From: Deltaproteobacteria bacterium
Lineage (GTDB): Bacteria > Myxococcota > Kuafuiibacteriia > Kuafuiibacteriales > Kuafuiibacteriaceae
Direction of reading: 5' to 3'
Assembly (NCBI GenBank): GCA_016703535.1
Contig: JADJBV010000001.1
Coordinates: 2,470,001 to 2,534,000 of the forward strand
Length of the DNA stretch: 64,000 nt
Position 1 is the first letter of the stretch; each line of letters opens with the position of its first letter. Of the stretch, positions 42,072 to 51,114 are shown piece by piece. Below the pieces are notes generated by a model, which did not search any database, was not told where the DNA came from, and saw only the letters and a program-made list of their open reading frames with translations. The position numbers were made by a program, and so were the translations under genes.

Positions 42072-42734
42072 ATGGGTGAGTTGATCGAGTTCCGACGTCC
42101 CGATGGAAGATCTGCGCCGGCGTATTTGGCCGCCGCGTCCGGCTCCGGCCCTGGGGTGGTCGTCATCCAAGAGTGGTGGGGCCTCAACGAGCAGATCAAG
42201 AAGACCGCCGATCGGCTGGCCGCCGCTGGTTTTCGGGCCTTGGTGCCCGATCTGTTCCGAGGTGAGCTGGCGAAAAACAGCCAAGAGGCCAGCCACCTGA
42301 TGAGCCACCTGGACTTCCCGCAGGCCGCTCAACAAGACGTGCGCGGCGCGCTCCAGTACCTAAAACAAGGGGGCAAAAAGGCGGGGGTGTTGGGCTTCTG
42401 TATGGGCGGCGCGTTGGCGATCATCGCCGCCACCAAGGTGCCCGAGACCGACGCCGCGGTGTGCTTCTATGGGATCCCGCCGGCCGAGGCCGCCGATCCC
42501 TCCACGATTCGGATCCCGCTCCTCGGCCACTTCGCGACTCAAGATGATTGGTGCAACCCCACCGCGGTCGCCGCCCTGGAGAAATCCCTAGAGTCGGGCG
42601 GGGTGCCCTACGAACTTCACCGCTACTATGCCCACCACGCCTTCTTCAACGAGGCCCGCCCCGAGGTCTACGACAAGGCCGCGGCCCAGCTGGCCTGGGA
42701 CCGATCGGTGACCTTCCTCCAGAAGCACCTCTGA
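42072..42734 (+). CDS. Dienelactone hydrolase family protein
   Basis: This is a 220-residue alpha/beta hydrolase. The family segment VVVIQEWWGLNEQIKKTADRLA includes the conserved Glu that interacts with the nucleophile. The nucleophile Cys is in GFCMGG, followed by the Asp (GHFATQDDWCNP) and His (YAHHAFFN) of a Cys-His-Asp triad. True dienelactone hydrolases act in chloroaromatic breakdown, but no such genes are near, and most homologues have unknown substrates. The gene begins 33 bases after the sensor kinase and may be in the same transcript. It is probably cytoplasmic, with no signal peptide. Confidence 0.88.
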   Translation: MGELIEFRRPDGRSAPAYLAAASGSGPGVVVIQEWWGLNEQIKKTADRLAAAGFRALVPDLFRGELAKNSQEASHLMSHLDFPQAAQQDVRGALQYLKQGGKKAGVLGFCMGGALAIIAATKVPETDAAVCFYGIPPAEAADPSTIRIPLLGHFATQDDWCNPTAVAALEKSLESGGVPYELHRYYAHHAFFNEARPEVYDKAAAQLAWDRSVTFLQKHL

Positions 42735-42795
42735 GCCATCGCTTACCGGGCCCCGGTGATGGACCCGTCGCCGACTCTGTGGCCCGATCTCCAGG

Positions 42796-44607
42796 ATGCG
42801 TTGGGTGTGGGTGTGGTTGCTGTCTTGGGGGTGTGGCGCCAGCCCGAGCCCCGAGGGGACACCGGTCCCCTATTCGCTGGGCCGTCGACCCCTCTTGCCC
42901 TTCCCCAGCGACGAGGTGCTGCGACCGGATCCCACGACCCCCACCGGCCTGCGGATGGCGCTGAGACCCCAGGGCGAAAACCTCGGCGACGTCGACGAGG
43001 CCTTGTTCCTGTTGGGCGATGCCTTCGTGGATGGCCTGGGACGTCTCGACGGGTGGTCCACCTTGGGCCCGGCCTTTGCGCCGATCCCGGGCCCCGTCGA
43101 CGAGGCGACCGTGCCGGGCCACTTCCTGTTGGTCGATCTGGAGGCCGCTCGGATCGTCCCGACCTTCAACCGGGTGATCGAAGGGACCACCAGCTACGCC
43201 AAGCCGGTCCACTGGCTGATGGCCCGGCCTCGGGGGCCCCTTTCGCCCAAAACTCGGCACGCGATCGTCCTGTTGTCGGGTTTGGTCGGCGCCGACGGGG
43301 TCCCCTTCGCCCGGGCGCCCGGCTTCGCCGATCTGCTGGAGGGCCGCCGCGGCGACGCCGATCCCGAGGTGCAAGACCGCGCCAAAAGCCGGCTCCAAAA
43401 CTTGGGCGAAAGCTTGGCTTTGGCCGGGGTGGATCTCGCTGAGGTCCTCTCGGCCGAGGTCTACACGACCTTGTCGGTGGAAGAAGAGAGCCTGGCCTTG
43501 GTCCAAGCCTTCCGGGAAGCGGAGGCGCCGGTCCTGCAGCTGGACGCCGACGGGGATGGGGCCCCCGACGTCTATTTGGATCCGCTGCAAGATCCCCGAG
43601 GCAACGTGCCTCGCGGTCAATATCCGTCGGTGCGGGCCTTGCTTCGGGCCCGCTTTACGATGCCCAACTTTCGCCTCGATCGGGACGGCCCGATGGTCTT
43701 CGCCGAGGGCCAGCCGGTGCAGCAGGGCACCGAAGACGTGGAGCTGATCTTGACCGTGCCGAAGGGTGCAGGCCCCTTCCCGGTGGTCGTCTTTCACCAC
43801 GGCCTGGGAGGCCACAAGGAGACGGCGCTGGAGTTCGCCGAAGATCTTTCGGCCCAAGGTTTTGCGGTGGTCGCCATCGACGCCGCGCTCCACGGCTTTC
43901 GCACCGAACGGCCCGGGAACGCCGGCACCCGCTTCCTCAACATCACCGCCCCAGCCCTGATCGGCGACAACTTCCGCCAGGCCGAAACCGATCAGGCGTA
44001 CCTGGCCCGGGTGATCGAGGCCTTGGCCGCGGCCGATCTGTTTGGCGACGGCAGCCGCGTCTTGGATCCCACCCGGCGCTTCTACTTTGGGGAGTCCTTG
44101 GGCGGGATCTTGGGGGGCGCGGTGCTCGGCCTGGAACCCAGCCTGGCGGGCGGAGTGTTGGCGGTGGGCGGCGGCACCTTGCTGGAGTTTTTCGATCGGG
44201 TCCTGTCGGGCTTTGAGCTCCAAGGCTTCCCGACCCAACTCTTCACCACCGTGGCCCAGACCCTGCTCGACCGCGGTGATCCCAGCAACTACGCCCGCCT
44301 CTCCAGGGAAAAACAGATCCTCTTGTCCCAAGCGATGGAGGACGACGTGGTGCCCGCGGCGGCGTCGGTCTCCTTGGCCCGGGCAATGGAGCTGCCGCTC
44401 TTGGCGCCGGGGGTGGCGCCGGTGGCCGACCTGCCGGTGATGGCCGGGCCCCTCGCCCGCCGAGGTTGGGCTCAGTTTTCACCGGCGGGGCACGAGCTGT
44501 TCCAGCGCGAAGGCCGACCGAACTTCCGGCCGGCCCGGGATCAGGCGATGCACTTTTTGGCGCGCTGGCGGGACACCGGCCAGGCCGAGCTCACTTCACC
44601 CCAATGA
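42796..44607 (+). CDS. Exported alpha/beta hydrolase, probable lipoprotein
   Basis: The 603-residue protein begins with a Trp-rich signal (MRWVWVWLLSWGCGASPS), probably lipidated at Cys13 although the lipobox is weak. An N-terminal part of about 300 residues (LLPFPSDEVLRPDPTTPTGLR... FLLVDLEAARIVP) matches the layout of large secreted esterase-like proteins of delta-proteobacteria. The hydrolase core has VVVFHHGLGGHKE and the nucleophile motif GESLGG, with AMEDDVVP and FSPAGHELF as Asp and His regions. A DADGDGAPDVYLD stretch resembles a calcium-binding loop. Its 3' end overlaps the convergent methyltransferase gene by 17 bases. Substrate unknown. Confidence 0.75.
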   Translation: MRWVWVWLLSWGCGASPSPEGTPVPYSLGRRPLLPFPSDEVLRPDPTTPTGLRMALRPQGENLGDVDEALFLLGDAFVDGLGRLDGWSTLGPAFAPIPGPVDEATVPGHFLLVDLEAARIVPTFNRVIEGTTSYAKPVHWLMARPRGPLSPKTRHAIVLLSGLVGADGVPFARAPGFADLLEGRRGDADPEVQDRAKSRLQNLGESLALAGVDLAEVLSAEVYTTLSVEEESLALVQAFREAEAPVLQLDADGDGAPDVYLDPLQDPRGNVPRGQYPSVRALLRARFTMPNFRLDRDGPMVFAEGQPVQQGTEDVELILTVPKGAGPFPVVVFHHGLGGHKETALEFAEDLSAQGFAVVAIDAALHGFRTERPGNAGTRFLNITAPALIGDNFRQAETDQAYLARVIEALAAADLFGDGSRVLDPTRRFYFGESLGGILGGAVLGLEPSLAGGVLAVGGGTLLEFFDRVLSGFELQGFPTQLFTTVAQTLLDRGDPSNYARLSREKQILLSQAMEDDVVPAAASVSLARAMELPLLAPGVAPVADLPVMAGPLARRGWAQFSPAGHELFQREGRPNFRPARDQAMHFLARWRDTGQAELTSPQ

Positions 44608-45403
44608 TATAGGCGTTCCAAGCCGGATCGCTGGAGCCGTGTTCCCGGCGACGGTACACGCCGTTGCCTTCCCCCGAGCGAGCGTCCGAGTCTTCCCAGT
44701 AGGCGTCGGCCCGATCGAAGCCCGCCTCCAACAACACCTCCCGGACCTCCGGGATCGTCCAAAGGCGCCAGTCATACTGAAAGGCGTCTTGCATGACGCT
44801 GCCGTCCTTGAAGCGGAAGTGGATCTTGAACAGGCCGTGGGCGGTGATCGGATCGTAGCGGTGTTGTTCCCAGACGTACTCGAAGGAGCGGTGTTTGGTG
44901 ACCTCCTCCTTGTCGTCCTCGAGGGACTCGTAGCCGCCGAAGAGGTCCAGGATCAGCAGGCCCTGATCGGCCAGGTGTTTGTAGGCCGCCAAGAAGTAGG
45001 CCCGCAGCTCAGCCCGGGTCTTGAAGATGCAGTACGAGAAGTTCTGGGCGGCGATGATGTCGGCCTTGGGCGTGACCGCGGTCCGCACGTCCCCCTCCAC
45101 CAAGTGGACCCGCTTCTGTTTGGCGGGCGGGATCTTGCTGAGGATGTGTTTTTGCCCCCAGGCCAAGGGTTCGGGATCGAGATCGACGCCGTAGGCCTCC
45201 CGCTCCGGGTTGCCCTTGACCCACTCGGCGCAGACCGCGGCCGTGCCGCAGAAGTCCTCGCGCAAGATGCGGGCGGGCCGCCGGAACTGGCTGCGATAGA
45301 CCCGTTGGAAGAACTGGACGTCGACGTCCGGCGCTTGCACCGAACGGAGGTAGAGTTGGTAGCGATCGGCGGTGTTGGCCGCCGTGACTTTTTTGTTTTT
45401 CAT
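44591..45403 (-). CDS. SAM-dependent methyltransferase
   Basis: The 270-residue Rossmann methyltransferase has LREDFCGTAAVCAEWV (the SAM-binding DFCGTG-type motif), AYGVDLDPEPLAWG with the acidic residue for ribose, VHLVEGDVRT, and ADIIAAQNFSYC. A later FQYDWRLWTIPEVREVLLEAGF segment is common to small-molecule methyltransferases. ATG 45403 is chosen because it lies five bases after the M23 peptidase stop; the longer frame overlaps that gene. It ends a three-gene operon (kinase, peptidase, methyltransferase). The substrate cannot be deduced. The 3' end overlaps the convergent hydrolase gene. Confidence 0.82.
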   Translation of the reverse strand: MKNKKVTAANTADRYQLYLRSVQAPDVDVQFFQRVYRSQFRRPARILREDFCGTAAVCAEWVKGNPEREAYGVDLDPEPLAWGQKHILSKIPPAKQKRVHLVEGDVRTAVTPKADIIAAQNFSYCIFKTRAELRAYFLAAYKHLADQGLLILDLFGGYESLEDDKEEVTKHRSFEYVWEQHRYDPITAHGLFKIHFRFKDGSVMQDAFQYDWRLWTIPEVREVLLEAGFDRADAYWEDSDARSGEGNGVYRRREHGSSDPAWNAYIIGVK

Positions 45404-45408
45404 CGAAG

Positions 45409-46845
45409 CTATTCCGTAAATGGCAAAGCGTCCCCGAGCTTGAGAGACAGGCGATCGCGGATCCAGTGCGCGTCCCACCACTCGATGGGCGTGACCGGCA
45501 AGCCGTGGAGCATCAAGGTGAAGTGCAGGTGGTCACCCAAGGCCATCCCGGTGGTGCCGGTGCGGCCCACCACCTGGGCCCGCTTCACCGACTCCCCGAC
45601 CCGGACGTCCATGGTCGACAAGTGTGCGTAGAGGGACATCAAGCCGTAGCCGTGATCGATCACCACGCAGTTGCCGTAGATGCCCAAGTATTCGGCGAGG
45701 AGCACGATCCCGCTGTTGGTGGCGGGCACCGGCGCCTTCTGAGTCGAGGCCAGATCCAAGCCCAAGTGATCTTGGCGATCGATCTCGACGCCGTTGTACA
45801 TGTAGCTGCGCCGATCCGCGAAGCGACTGATCACCTTGGCTTGCATCGAGACGAAGACCTGGTCCCAAAGGAACCGGCGCTGAGTACGCTCGACCAACGC
45901 CTCGAGGCGAGCATTGTTTTCGAGGCGGACCTCACTATTGATCGCCACGTAGTTGGCCACCAGGTTGCCCCGATCGCGGAACCCCGCCGTTTGGGCCGAG
46001 ATCGCCGGGACCACGGTGTTCATCAGCTTATCGGAGACCGGGATGGTGTCGTTGCGGAAAGGCCGGGGCTTGAACTTGTCGATGAACTCGACCTGAGCTT
46101 CGTTGCCCAACTCGTCGGCCACCACCAGCCGAATGTCCTTGGCGTCGTCTTGATCGTAGGGGGCGGCGAACAAGGCGAAGCGATCCAAAGGCCCCCCGCC
46201 GGGCAAAGGGTACCCAGGGAACCACCAGCGGCCTGCCTTGACCCCCTCTTTGGGGACCTCCCGCTCCAGCTGATAGACCACGGCCTCGGAGCCCCCTTGA
46301 GCGACGAAGGTGTTGAAGGACAAGATCCGCACCTTGGGCGCTTGCAACTGAACTTGCATGGGCTGGCGGTGAACGGTGGGGGCCGGCGAACGCATCCAGG
46401 TGTGGGCCCGGTGGGCCGTGACCCGGATCTCCGCCTCGCCCGGCATCAAGAGGGGCTGGAGGGCCTTGCCCACCACCACCTGGAGTTCGGCCTCGCTGAC
46501 CTTGGGATCCCAAGGGGCCCAGGCCCGCTGGGCCACGTAAGAACGCGCGTCCAAGCGGGTGACGGTGCCGCCTTGGACCAGATCGATCTCGACCGCCACC
46601 AAACCGCGCCGGGACTCCCGCAACTTGATGGTGATCGGGGTCCGGGGACCGATGGCCGGCAGTGAGGGTCGGACCTCGACCTGGGCGGGATCTCCGGTCC
46701 GTAGGCCCACCCACAAGGCCAAAGTCCCCACCGGCACCGAAAGCAACACCGGGACGGCCACCATGGGCCAACGGCTCTTCTTTCGGGTGCCGAGCTCCAC
46801 GCGAGGACCGTGGGTCGTTTTGGCACGCACCGCGCCGCCGCTCAA
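45409..46845 (-). CDS. M23-family peptidoglycan endopeptidase, membrane anchored
   Basis: The protein has about 478 residues. A membrane helix at about 28-48 (MVAVPVLLSVPVGTLALWVGL) anchors it with the rest in the periplasm. The middle region is beta-rich. The C-terminal LytM/M23 domain has HLGLDLA (His and Asp zinc ligands), GNCVVIDHGYGLMSLYAHLS and GDHLHFTLMLHG (H-x-H). All expected metal and catalytic residues are seen, so it is likely an active enzyme that cuts peptide cross-links. The TTG at 46845 overlaps the kinase stop (TTGA); a GTG at 46830 is an alternative. It could equally serve as a wall hydrolase during growth or division. Confidence 0.88.
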   Translation of the reverse strand: MSGGAVRAKTTHGPRVELGTRKKSRWPMVAVPVLLSVPVGTLALWVGLRTGDPAQVEVRPSLPAIGPRTPITIKLRESRRGLVAVEIDLVQGGTVTRLDARSYVAQRAWAPWDPKVSEAELQVVVGKALQPLLMPGEAEIRVTAHRAHTWMRSPAPTVHRQPMQVQLQAPKVRILSFNTFVAQGGSEAVVYQLEREVPKEGVKAGRWWFPGYPLPGGGPLDRFALFAAPYDQDDAKDIRLVVADELGNEAQVEFIDKFKPRPFRNDTIPVSDKLMNTVVPAISAQTAGFRDRGNLVANYVAINSEVRLENNARLEALVERTQRRFLWDQVFVSMQAKVISRFADRRSYMYNGVEIDRQDHLGLDLASTQKAPVPATNSGIVLLAEYLGIYGNCVVIDHGYGLMSLYAHLSTMDVRVGESVKRAQVVGRTGTTGMALGDHLHFTLMLHGLPVTPIEWWDAHWIRDRLSLKLGDALPFTE

Positions 46846-47522
46846 GCGAAGCCCGGCAAGAGCGGGGCGGCGTTCGGGAGCTGTGCGGCCATGACGCTGG
46901 GGGGCTGACCGGCGGCGATCAGCTGCACCACCTGGTCAAAGAGGCCGGCCTCGCTGCGAAAGTCGACGCCGCTGGTGTCCAAGGTCAAGACCGGCGCGCC
47001 CCGATAACCGCGGAAGAAGTCGGTGTAGGCGCTGCTCAGATCCCGCATGTACCCTGGATCCATGCCGCGTTCGTAGGCCCGATCCCGGGCGGCGATCCGC
47101 GAGAGGACCACCTCCAGATCGGCCTTCAAGTAGATGACCAGATCGGGCCGCGGGACCTGGGGCTGAAGCACCTCGAACAGCCGCTCGTAGACCGCCAGCT
47201 CGTGGCTCTCCAAGGTGAGGATCGCGAAGATCCGATCCTTGTCGAAGAAGTAGTCGGCGATGGTGCGAGAACGAAAGAGCTCACCTTGGGCCAGGACCTC
47301 TTGTTGCCGATACCTCGACATCAAGAAGAAGAGCTGGGTGGAGAGGGCGTAGGCCCGGCGATCCCGATAGAAGTCCGGCAAAAACGGGTTCTCTTCGAAC
47401 TCCTCCAAGACGATGCGGGCGTCCAGGCGTTGGGCCAGCCGGTGCACCAGGGTGGTTTTGCCGACCCCGATCACTCCCTCGACCGCCACGTAGCGGTAGC
47501 GAGTGGGCCCCTCGCCGCTCAC
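46842..47522 (-). CDS. Deoxynucleoside kinase family protein
   Basis: The 226-residue P-loop kinase has AVEGVIGVGKTTL (about 13-25), the substrate Glu region EEFEENPFLPDFY, QLFFLMSRYRQQ, the DRS-like region replaced by SRTIADYFFDKDRIFA, LVIYLKAD and a lid segment RIAARDRAYERGM. This is the layout of deoxyadenosine/deoxyguanosine kinases, which salvage nucleosides in the cytoplasm. The start is GTG. The end extends a little beyond the family core. It is coupled to the M23 gene by a four-base overlap, a pairing with no obvious biochemical link. Confidence 0.87.
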   Translation of the reverse strand: MSGEGPTRYRYVAVEGVIGVGKTTLVHRLAQRLDARIVLEEFEENPFLPDFYRDRRAYALSTQLFFLMSRYRQQEVLAQGELFRSRTIADYFFDKDRIFAILTLESHELAVYERLFEVLQPQVPRPDLVIYLKADLEVVLSRIAARDRAYERGMDPGYMRDLSSAYTDFFRGYRGAPVLTLDTSGVDFRSEAGLFDQVVQLIAAGQPPSVMAAQLPNAAPLLPGFA

Positions 47523-47637
47523 GCCGGTCGCGATAACCGTCCTGGACTTGCCCTGTCGAGCACATTTGCCCGGCGCCGGGCGGATGGCCGCGGTGCCTGG
47601 TATTGACCCTCTGCCCGCGCACGGCTACCGGAGGGGG

Positions 47638-47934
47638 ATGAAGCTCCTGCTGGTCCCCACCTTGGCCCTGGCCTCGCTGCTGGTCGCTTGCGGCGGCCCC
47701 AACCTGTGCGCTCGTAAACACGCCTTCATGAGCAGCCGCTGCACCGGAGGCGACGTCACCTACTCGGAGGACACAGCCTGCGAGAACAAGATCAAGAGCT
47801 GCAACCCTGGCCAGCTGGCCCAGATGGAAGGTTACGTGGCCTGCCTGGAGGGCGCCAACCAGTGCAGCCTCGACGTGATGGCCCGCTGCGCCGAACAGTA
47901 CCCGGGCGGCGTCAACTTGTATTGCGGAGGCTGA
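47638..47934 (+). CDS. Small Cys-rich lipoprotein
   Basis: The 98-residue protein has a strong lipoprotein signal (MKLLLVPTLALASLLVACGG, lipobox LVAC, Cys18). The mature part holds eight further Cys (CARKH, SRCTG, TACEN, KSCNP, VACLE, NQCSL, ARCAE, LYCGG), an even number that suggests four disulfides in the periplasm or at the surface. GAGGGGG directly before ATG 47638 fixes the start. I do not recognise the family. It is convergent with the 47952 gene. Confidence 0.75.
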   Translation: MKLLLVPTLALASLLVACGGPNLCARKHAFMSSRCTGGDVTYSEDTACENKIKSCNPGQLAQMEGYVACLEGANQCSLDVMARCAEQYPGGVNLYCGG

Positions 47935-47951
47935 GCCCGCTTTTGCGACCC

Positions 47952-49403
47952 TCAACGGGAGGGCACCACCCGAAACAGGGTGGCGGTCCACGGCAACAGT
48001 CCGATCAACGCGCCCTGGTGCGCGACCAGGTGAGTCACCGGGCCTCGCCCCAACACCGCCGATCCCGGACGAAACCGCCGCTCGGTCAGGTCGAGGCGAG
48101 CCAAACGCGCCTCGTTGTCCAACAAGGTGGTGAGCCCGATCCAAACCTCCGGTGAACCGGGCAGGTGAACGGCCCCGAGTCCGCCGGCCGGCGCCTCCCA
48201 ATATCCGACCTCGGCCACCACCTGCCGGTTGGCGAAGATCGTGAAAGCCGCCGGCTCAAACTGGTAGGGCCCGAGGTGGAGCAGCACCCCGTTCGGGAGC
48301 GGATAGAGGCGCCCCGCCCGGGAGTCGTTGTCTCGCTCCGACGGCACCGGCAATGACAAGCCCCTGATCAAGGTCGAAGGGTCGATGGGCTGGAGGCGAT
48401 CGGTTTCGGTGTTGCCGACCACCAGCTCGCCGCCGAAACCCGGACCCAGGAACGAAAAGGCCTCGGGGATGGGCCCGGGGCCGAGCCGCTCGGTGGCGCC
48501 ATTGGCTGAAGGATCGATCCGCAGCAGCACCCCGGTCAGCCCCTTGGGGCCCACTTCGTTGCCGACCAAAAACAAGAAGCCGTCGAAGGCCAGGAGGTCC
48601 TCCCAATACACCTCCCCTTCGAGCATCGCCGGCAGAGGCCACTCCGCCACGAGTTGCCCCTGGGCGTCGAAGCGGCCGAGGCGCCAGTCGGAGGAGCGGA
48701 AGACACCATAAAAGCCGGCCTCGTTCGGAGCGGCCTCGAGCAACAACAAACATGGAGGAGCGGGCCGCGAGGGCAAAGGAACGAAGCTCTCGAGGTCGAC
48801 CACCGCCAAGGTCCCTGGGACGTCACGACAAGCGCCGTCGACGCTCCAAGGGAAGGTCGAGATGAACGCCAAAGGACCACGGATCACCATGGCGCTGGCC
48901 CGCCCTTCGAGCTCGATCCCAAGGGCGTTGCTGATTTGGTCGGGCACGATCGGCCCCAGCAGCTCCAGGGTCTGGAGCGGCAACTCGAGCGGCGAAGGGG
49001 GCGGGTAGAGCTCGACCGTACACGACGTACACTCGAAGGCGTGGGCCACGCCCGCTCGGGGCGGGCTGAGCCGACACCCCTCGAGGGGCGGCAACTTGGG
49101 ATCCTGCAGCCGGCCATCGGCGGCGATCGGCCAGCGGCCGACGTCCAGCGCACAACCCTCGAAGCCCGGGGGCGCCCGCTCGGAGGCGCGGAAGTGGAGC
49201 TGGGCCTCACACTCCTGCTGTTGCACCTCGACCTCACAGTCGCTGGGGCGGCAGCTGGCGTCGACCCGGTAAGTGACCGGGGCCGAGAAGACCTGGGGAC
49301 AAGGGGCGATGGGACGGAAGCGCACCGGATCCGAAAGATCGCAGCCGGTGATCACCAGCCCCAAGATGGCCAGATGAGCCCGCACCGGGCCCACAGTGAC
49401 CAT
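47952..49403 (-). CDS. Lipoprotein with propeller-like C-terminal part
   Basis: The protein has about 483 residues. ATG 49403 gives a good lipoprotein signal (HLAILGLVITGCDLSD, lipobox ITGC). The N-terminal mature part is Cys-rich (PCPQV, ASCRPSDCEVEV, QECEAQ, GCALD, GCRLS, FECTSCTVEL), probably disulfide-bonded. From about 180 onward, repeated strands (LLLEAAPNEAGFYGVFRSSDWRLGRFDAQGQL, LLAFDGFLFLVGNEVG, LVVGNTETDRLQPIDP) suggest a beta-propeller. No catalytic motif is visible. It is divergent from the M49 peptidase gene with only 58 bases between starts. The function is unknown. Confidence 0.65.
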   Translation of the reverse strand: MVTVGPVRAHLAILGLVITGCDLSDPVRFRPIAPCPQVFSAPVTYRVDASCRPSDCEVEVQQQECEAQLHFRASERAPPGFEGCALDVGRWPIAADGRLQDPKLPPLEGCRLSPPRAGVAHAFECTSCTVELYPPPSPLELPLQTLELLGPIVPDQISNALGIELEGRASAMVIRGPLAFISTFPWSVDGACRDVPGTLAVVDLESFVPLPSRPAPPCLLLLEAAPNEAGFYGVFRSSDWRLGRFDAQGQLVAEWPLPAMLEGEVYWEDLLAFDGFLFLVGNEVGPKGLTGVLLRIDPSANGATERLGPGPIPEAFSFLGPGFGGELVVGNTETDRLQPIDPSTLIRGLSLPVPSERDNDSRAGRLYPLPNGVLLHLGPYQFEPAAFTIFANRQVVAEVGYWEAPAGGLGAVHLPGSPEVWIGLTTLLDNEARLARLDLTERRFRPGSAVLGRGPVTHLVAHQGALIGLLPWTATLFRVVPSR

Positions 49404-49461
49404 CACCTGTCGGCTTGTAAAGGTCGCTTGACCCTGGAGCTTCCCGTGGTAGGCCAAGGCC

Positions 49462-51105
49462 ATGAAGAAGTGGTGCTTGTTGTTGGCCCTCCCCGCCTGC
49501 GCTCAAAGTGCAGCCCCGGGCGCCCATGACGTGCCGGCCCTCGACCTGGAGAGCCGGGTCGCCCAGTTTGCGCCCGCCGCTTTGACCGCGGACCTTGGGA
49601 AGTTGGAGTCCTCGGAGCAGCAAGCGCTGAAGGCGATCATCGAGGCCGCCCGCCTCTTGGATCCGATCTTCGATCGGCAGGCCTACGCCCAGAACCCGGA
49701 GCTGGAGGCCCAACTTTCGGCCGACACCAGCCGGGCCGGCGCCCTCAAGTTGGCCTACTTCAAGATCATGCGCGGTCCCTGGGATCGGCAAGATCACTTC
49801 CGCCCCTTTGCGGTCGACTTTCCTCGGCCCCCGGGCGGCGGCTTTTATCCGGCGGATCTGCAGAAGAGCGAGCTGGAGGCCTACCTGAAGGCCCACCCGG
49901 AGCGGGCCGAAGGACTCCAGAGCCTCTACACGGTGGTGGTCCGAAAGGGTGATCAGCTGGAGGCGGTGCCTTACAGCCAGGCCTATCGCCCTTGGCTCGA
50001 ACCCGCGGCGGCCAAACTCAAGGAGGCCGCGGCCCTCACCAAAAACCAAAGCCTCAAGACCTTCCTCTTGGCCCGGGCGGCGGCGTTTTTGAGCGACGAC
50101 TACTACGAAAGCGACAAGGCCTGGATGGATCTGGAGAGCCCGGTGGAGGTCACCATCGGCCCCTACGAGACCTACGAAGACGAGCTCCTCGGCTACAAGG
50201 CGGCCTTCGAGGCCTTCGTCACCGTCACCGATCCCGAGGCCTCGGCCCGGCTCGATAGGTTCAAGGCCCTGTTGCCCAAGATGGAGCAAAACTTGCCGGT
50301 GCCCGACGCGGTCAAGACGGTCCGCGGCAGCGAAAGCCCGATCCGGGTGGTCGACGTGGTCTTCACCTCGGGGGACGCCAACAAGTCGGTCCAGACCATC
50401 GCCTTCAACCTCCCCAACGACGAGCGGGTCCGTAAAGAGAAGGGCGCCAAGAAGGTGATGTTGCGGAACCTGATCGAGACCAAGTTCGAGCGCATCTTGC
50501 GGCCCCTGGCGAGCCAGATCATGACCGAAGACCAGCTCCCGTTTTTGTCGGCCGAGGCCTTCTTCCAGCAGGTCCTGTTCCACGAGCTCTCCCACAGCCT
50601 GGGGCCGGCCTTCACCACCAAAGACGGCAAACCGGTGGAGATCCGGGTGGCCCTCGAGTCCAGCTTTTCGCCCCTCGAGGAAGGCAAGGCCGACGTGATG
50701 GGCGCCTACAACGTGCTCTACATGGTCGAGTTGGGCGAGTTCCCGGCCGAGCTGAAGGACCAGCTGTTGGTCTCCTACTTCGCCGGCTTGTTCCGTAGCG
50801 TGCGGTTTGGCATCGCCGAGGCCCACGGCAAAGGGGCAGCCATGCAGATCAACTACTTCCTGAAAGAAGGCGCGGCGACCTTTGATCCCGGGACCAGCCG
50901 CTTTTCCGTCGATCGGGAGAAGTTGGCGGCGGCGATCCGCACCTTGGTCAACCGGATCTGCTTGCTCCAGCACCAAGGCGACAAGGCGGCGGTCGACGCG
51001 TTTTTGGCCCAGTTTGGGGTGATGTCGCCGCCCATGAGCCAGGCCTTGGGGAAGATCGAGGGGGTGCCGGTGGACATCCGCCCCAGTTATCCGCTGGCCG
51101 AGTGA
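49462..51105 (+). CDS. M49-family (dipeptidyl peptidase III-like) metallopeptidase, exported
   Basis: The 547-residue protein has a signal (MKKWCLLLALPACAQS), possibly lipidated at Cys13. The zinc motif is HELSH at 374-378 with the third ligand in EEGKAD (406-411), which matches M49 (HExxGH plus EECRAE in classic DPP III). The shorter HExxH form has been described for a few bacterial members. Other marks are YPADLQKSELEAYL, TIGPYETYEDELLGYKAAFEAFV and a FNLPNDERVR segment, all typical of this family. It should remove dipeptides from peptide N-termini, here outside the cytoplasm. It ends nine bases before a convergent lipoprotein gene. Confidence 0.85.
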   Translation: MKKWCLLLALPACAQSAAPGAHDVPALDLESRVAQFAPAALTADLGKLESSEQQALKAIIEAARLLDPIFDRQAYAQNPELEAQLSADTSRAGALKLAYFKIMRGPWDRQDHFRPFAVDFPRPPGGGFYPADLQKSELEAYLKAHPERAEGLQSLYTVVVRKGDQLEAVPYSQAYRPWLEPAAAKLKEAAALTKNQSLKTFLLARAAAFLSDDYYESDKAWMDLESPVEVTIGPYETYEDELLGYKAAFEAFVTVTDPEASARLDRFKALLPKMEQNLPVPDAVKTVRGSESPIRVVDVVFTSGDANKSVQTIAFNLPNDERVRKEKGAKKVMLRNLIETKFERILRPLASQIMTEDQLPFLSAEAFFQQVLFHELSHSLGPAFTTKDGKPVEIRVALESSFSPLEEGKADVMGAYNVLYMVELGEFPAELKDQLLVSYFAGLFRSVRFGIAEAHGKGAAMQINYFLKEGAATFDPGTSRFSVDREKLAAAIRTLVNRICLLQHQGDKAAVDAFLAQFGVMSPPMSQALGKIEGVPVDIRPSYPLAE

Positions 51106-51114
51106 CGCGCCCGG

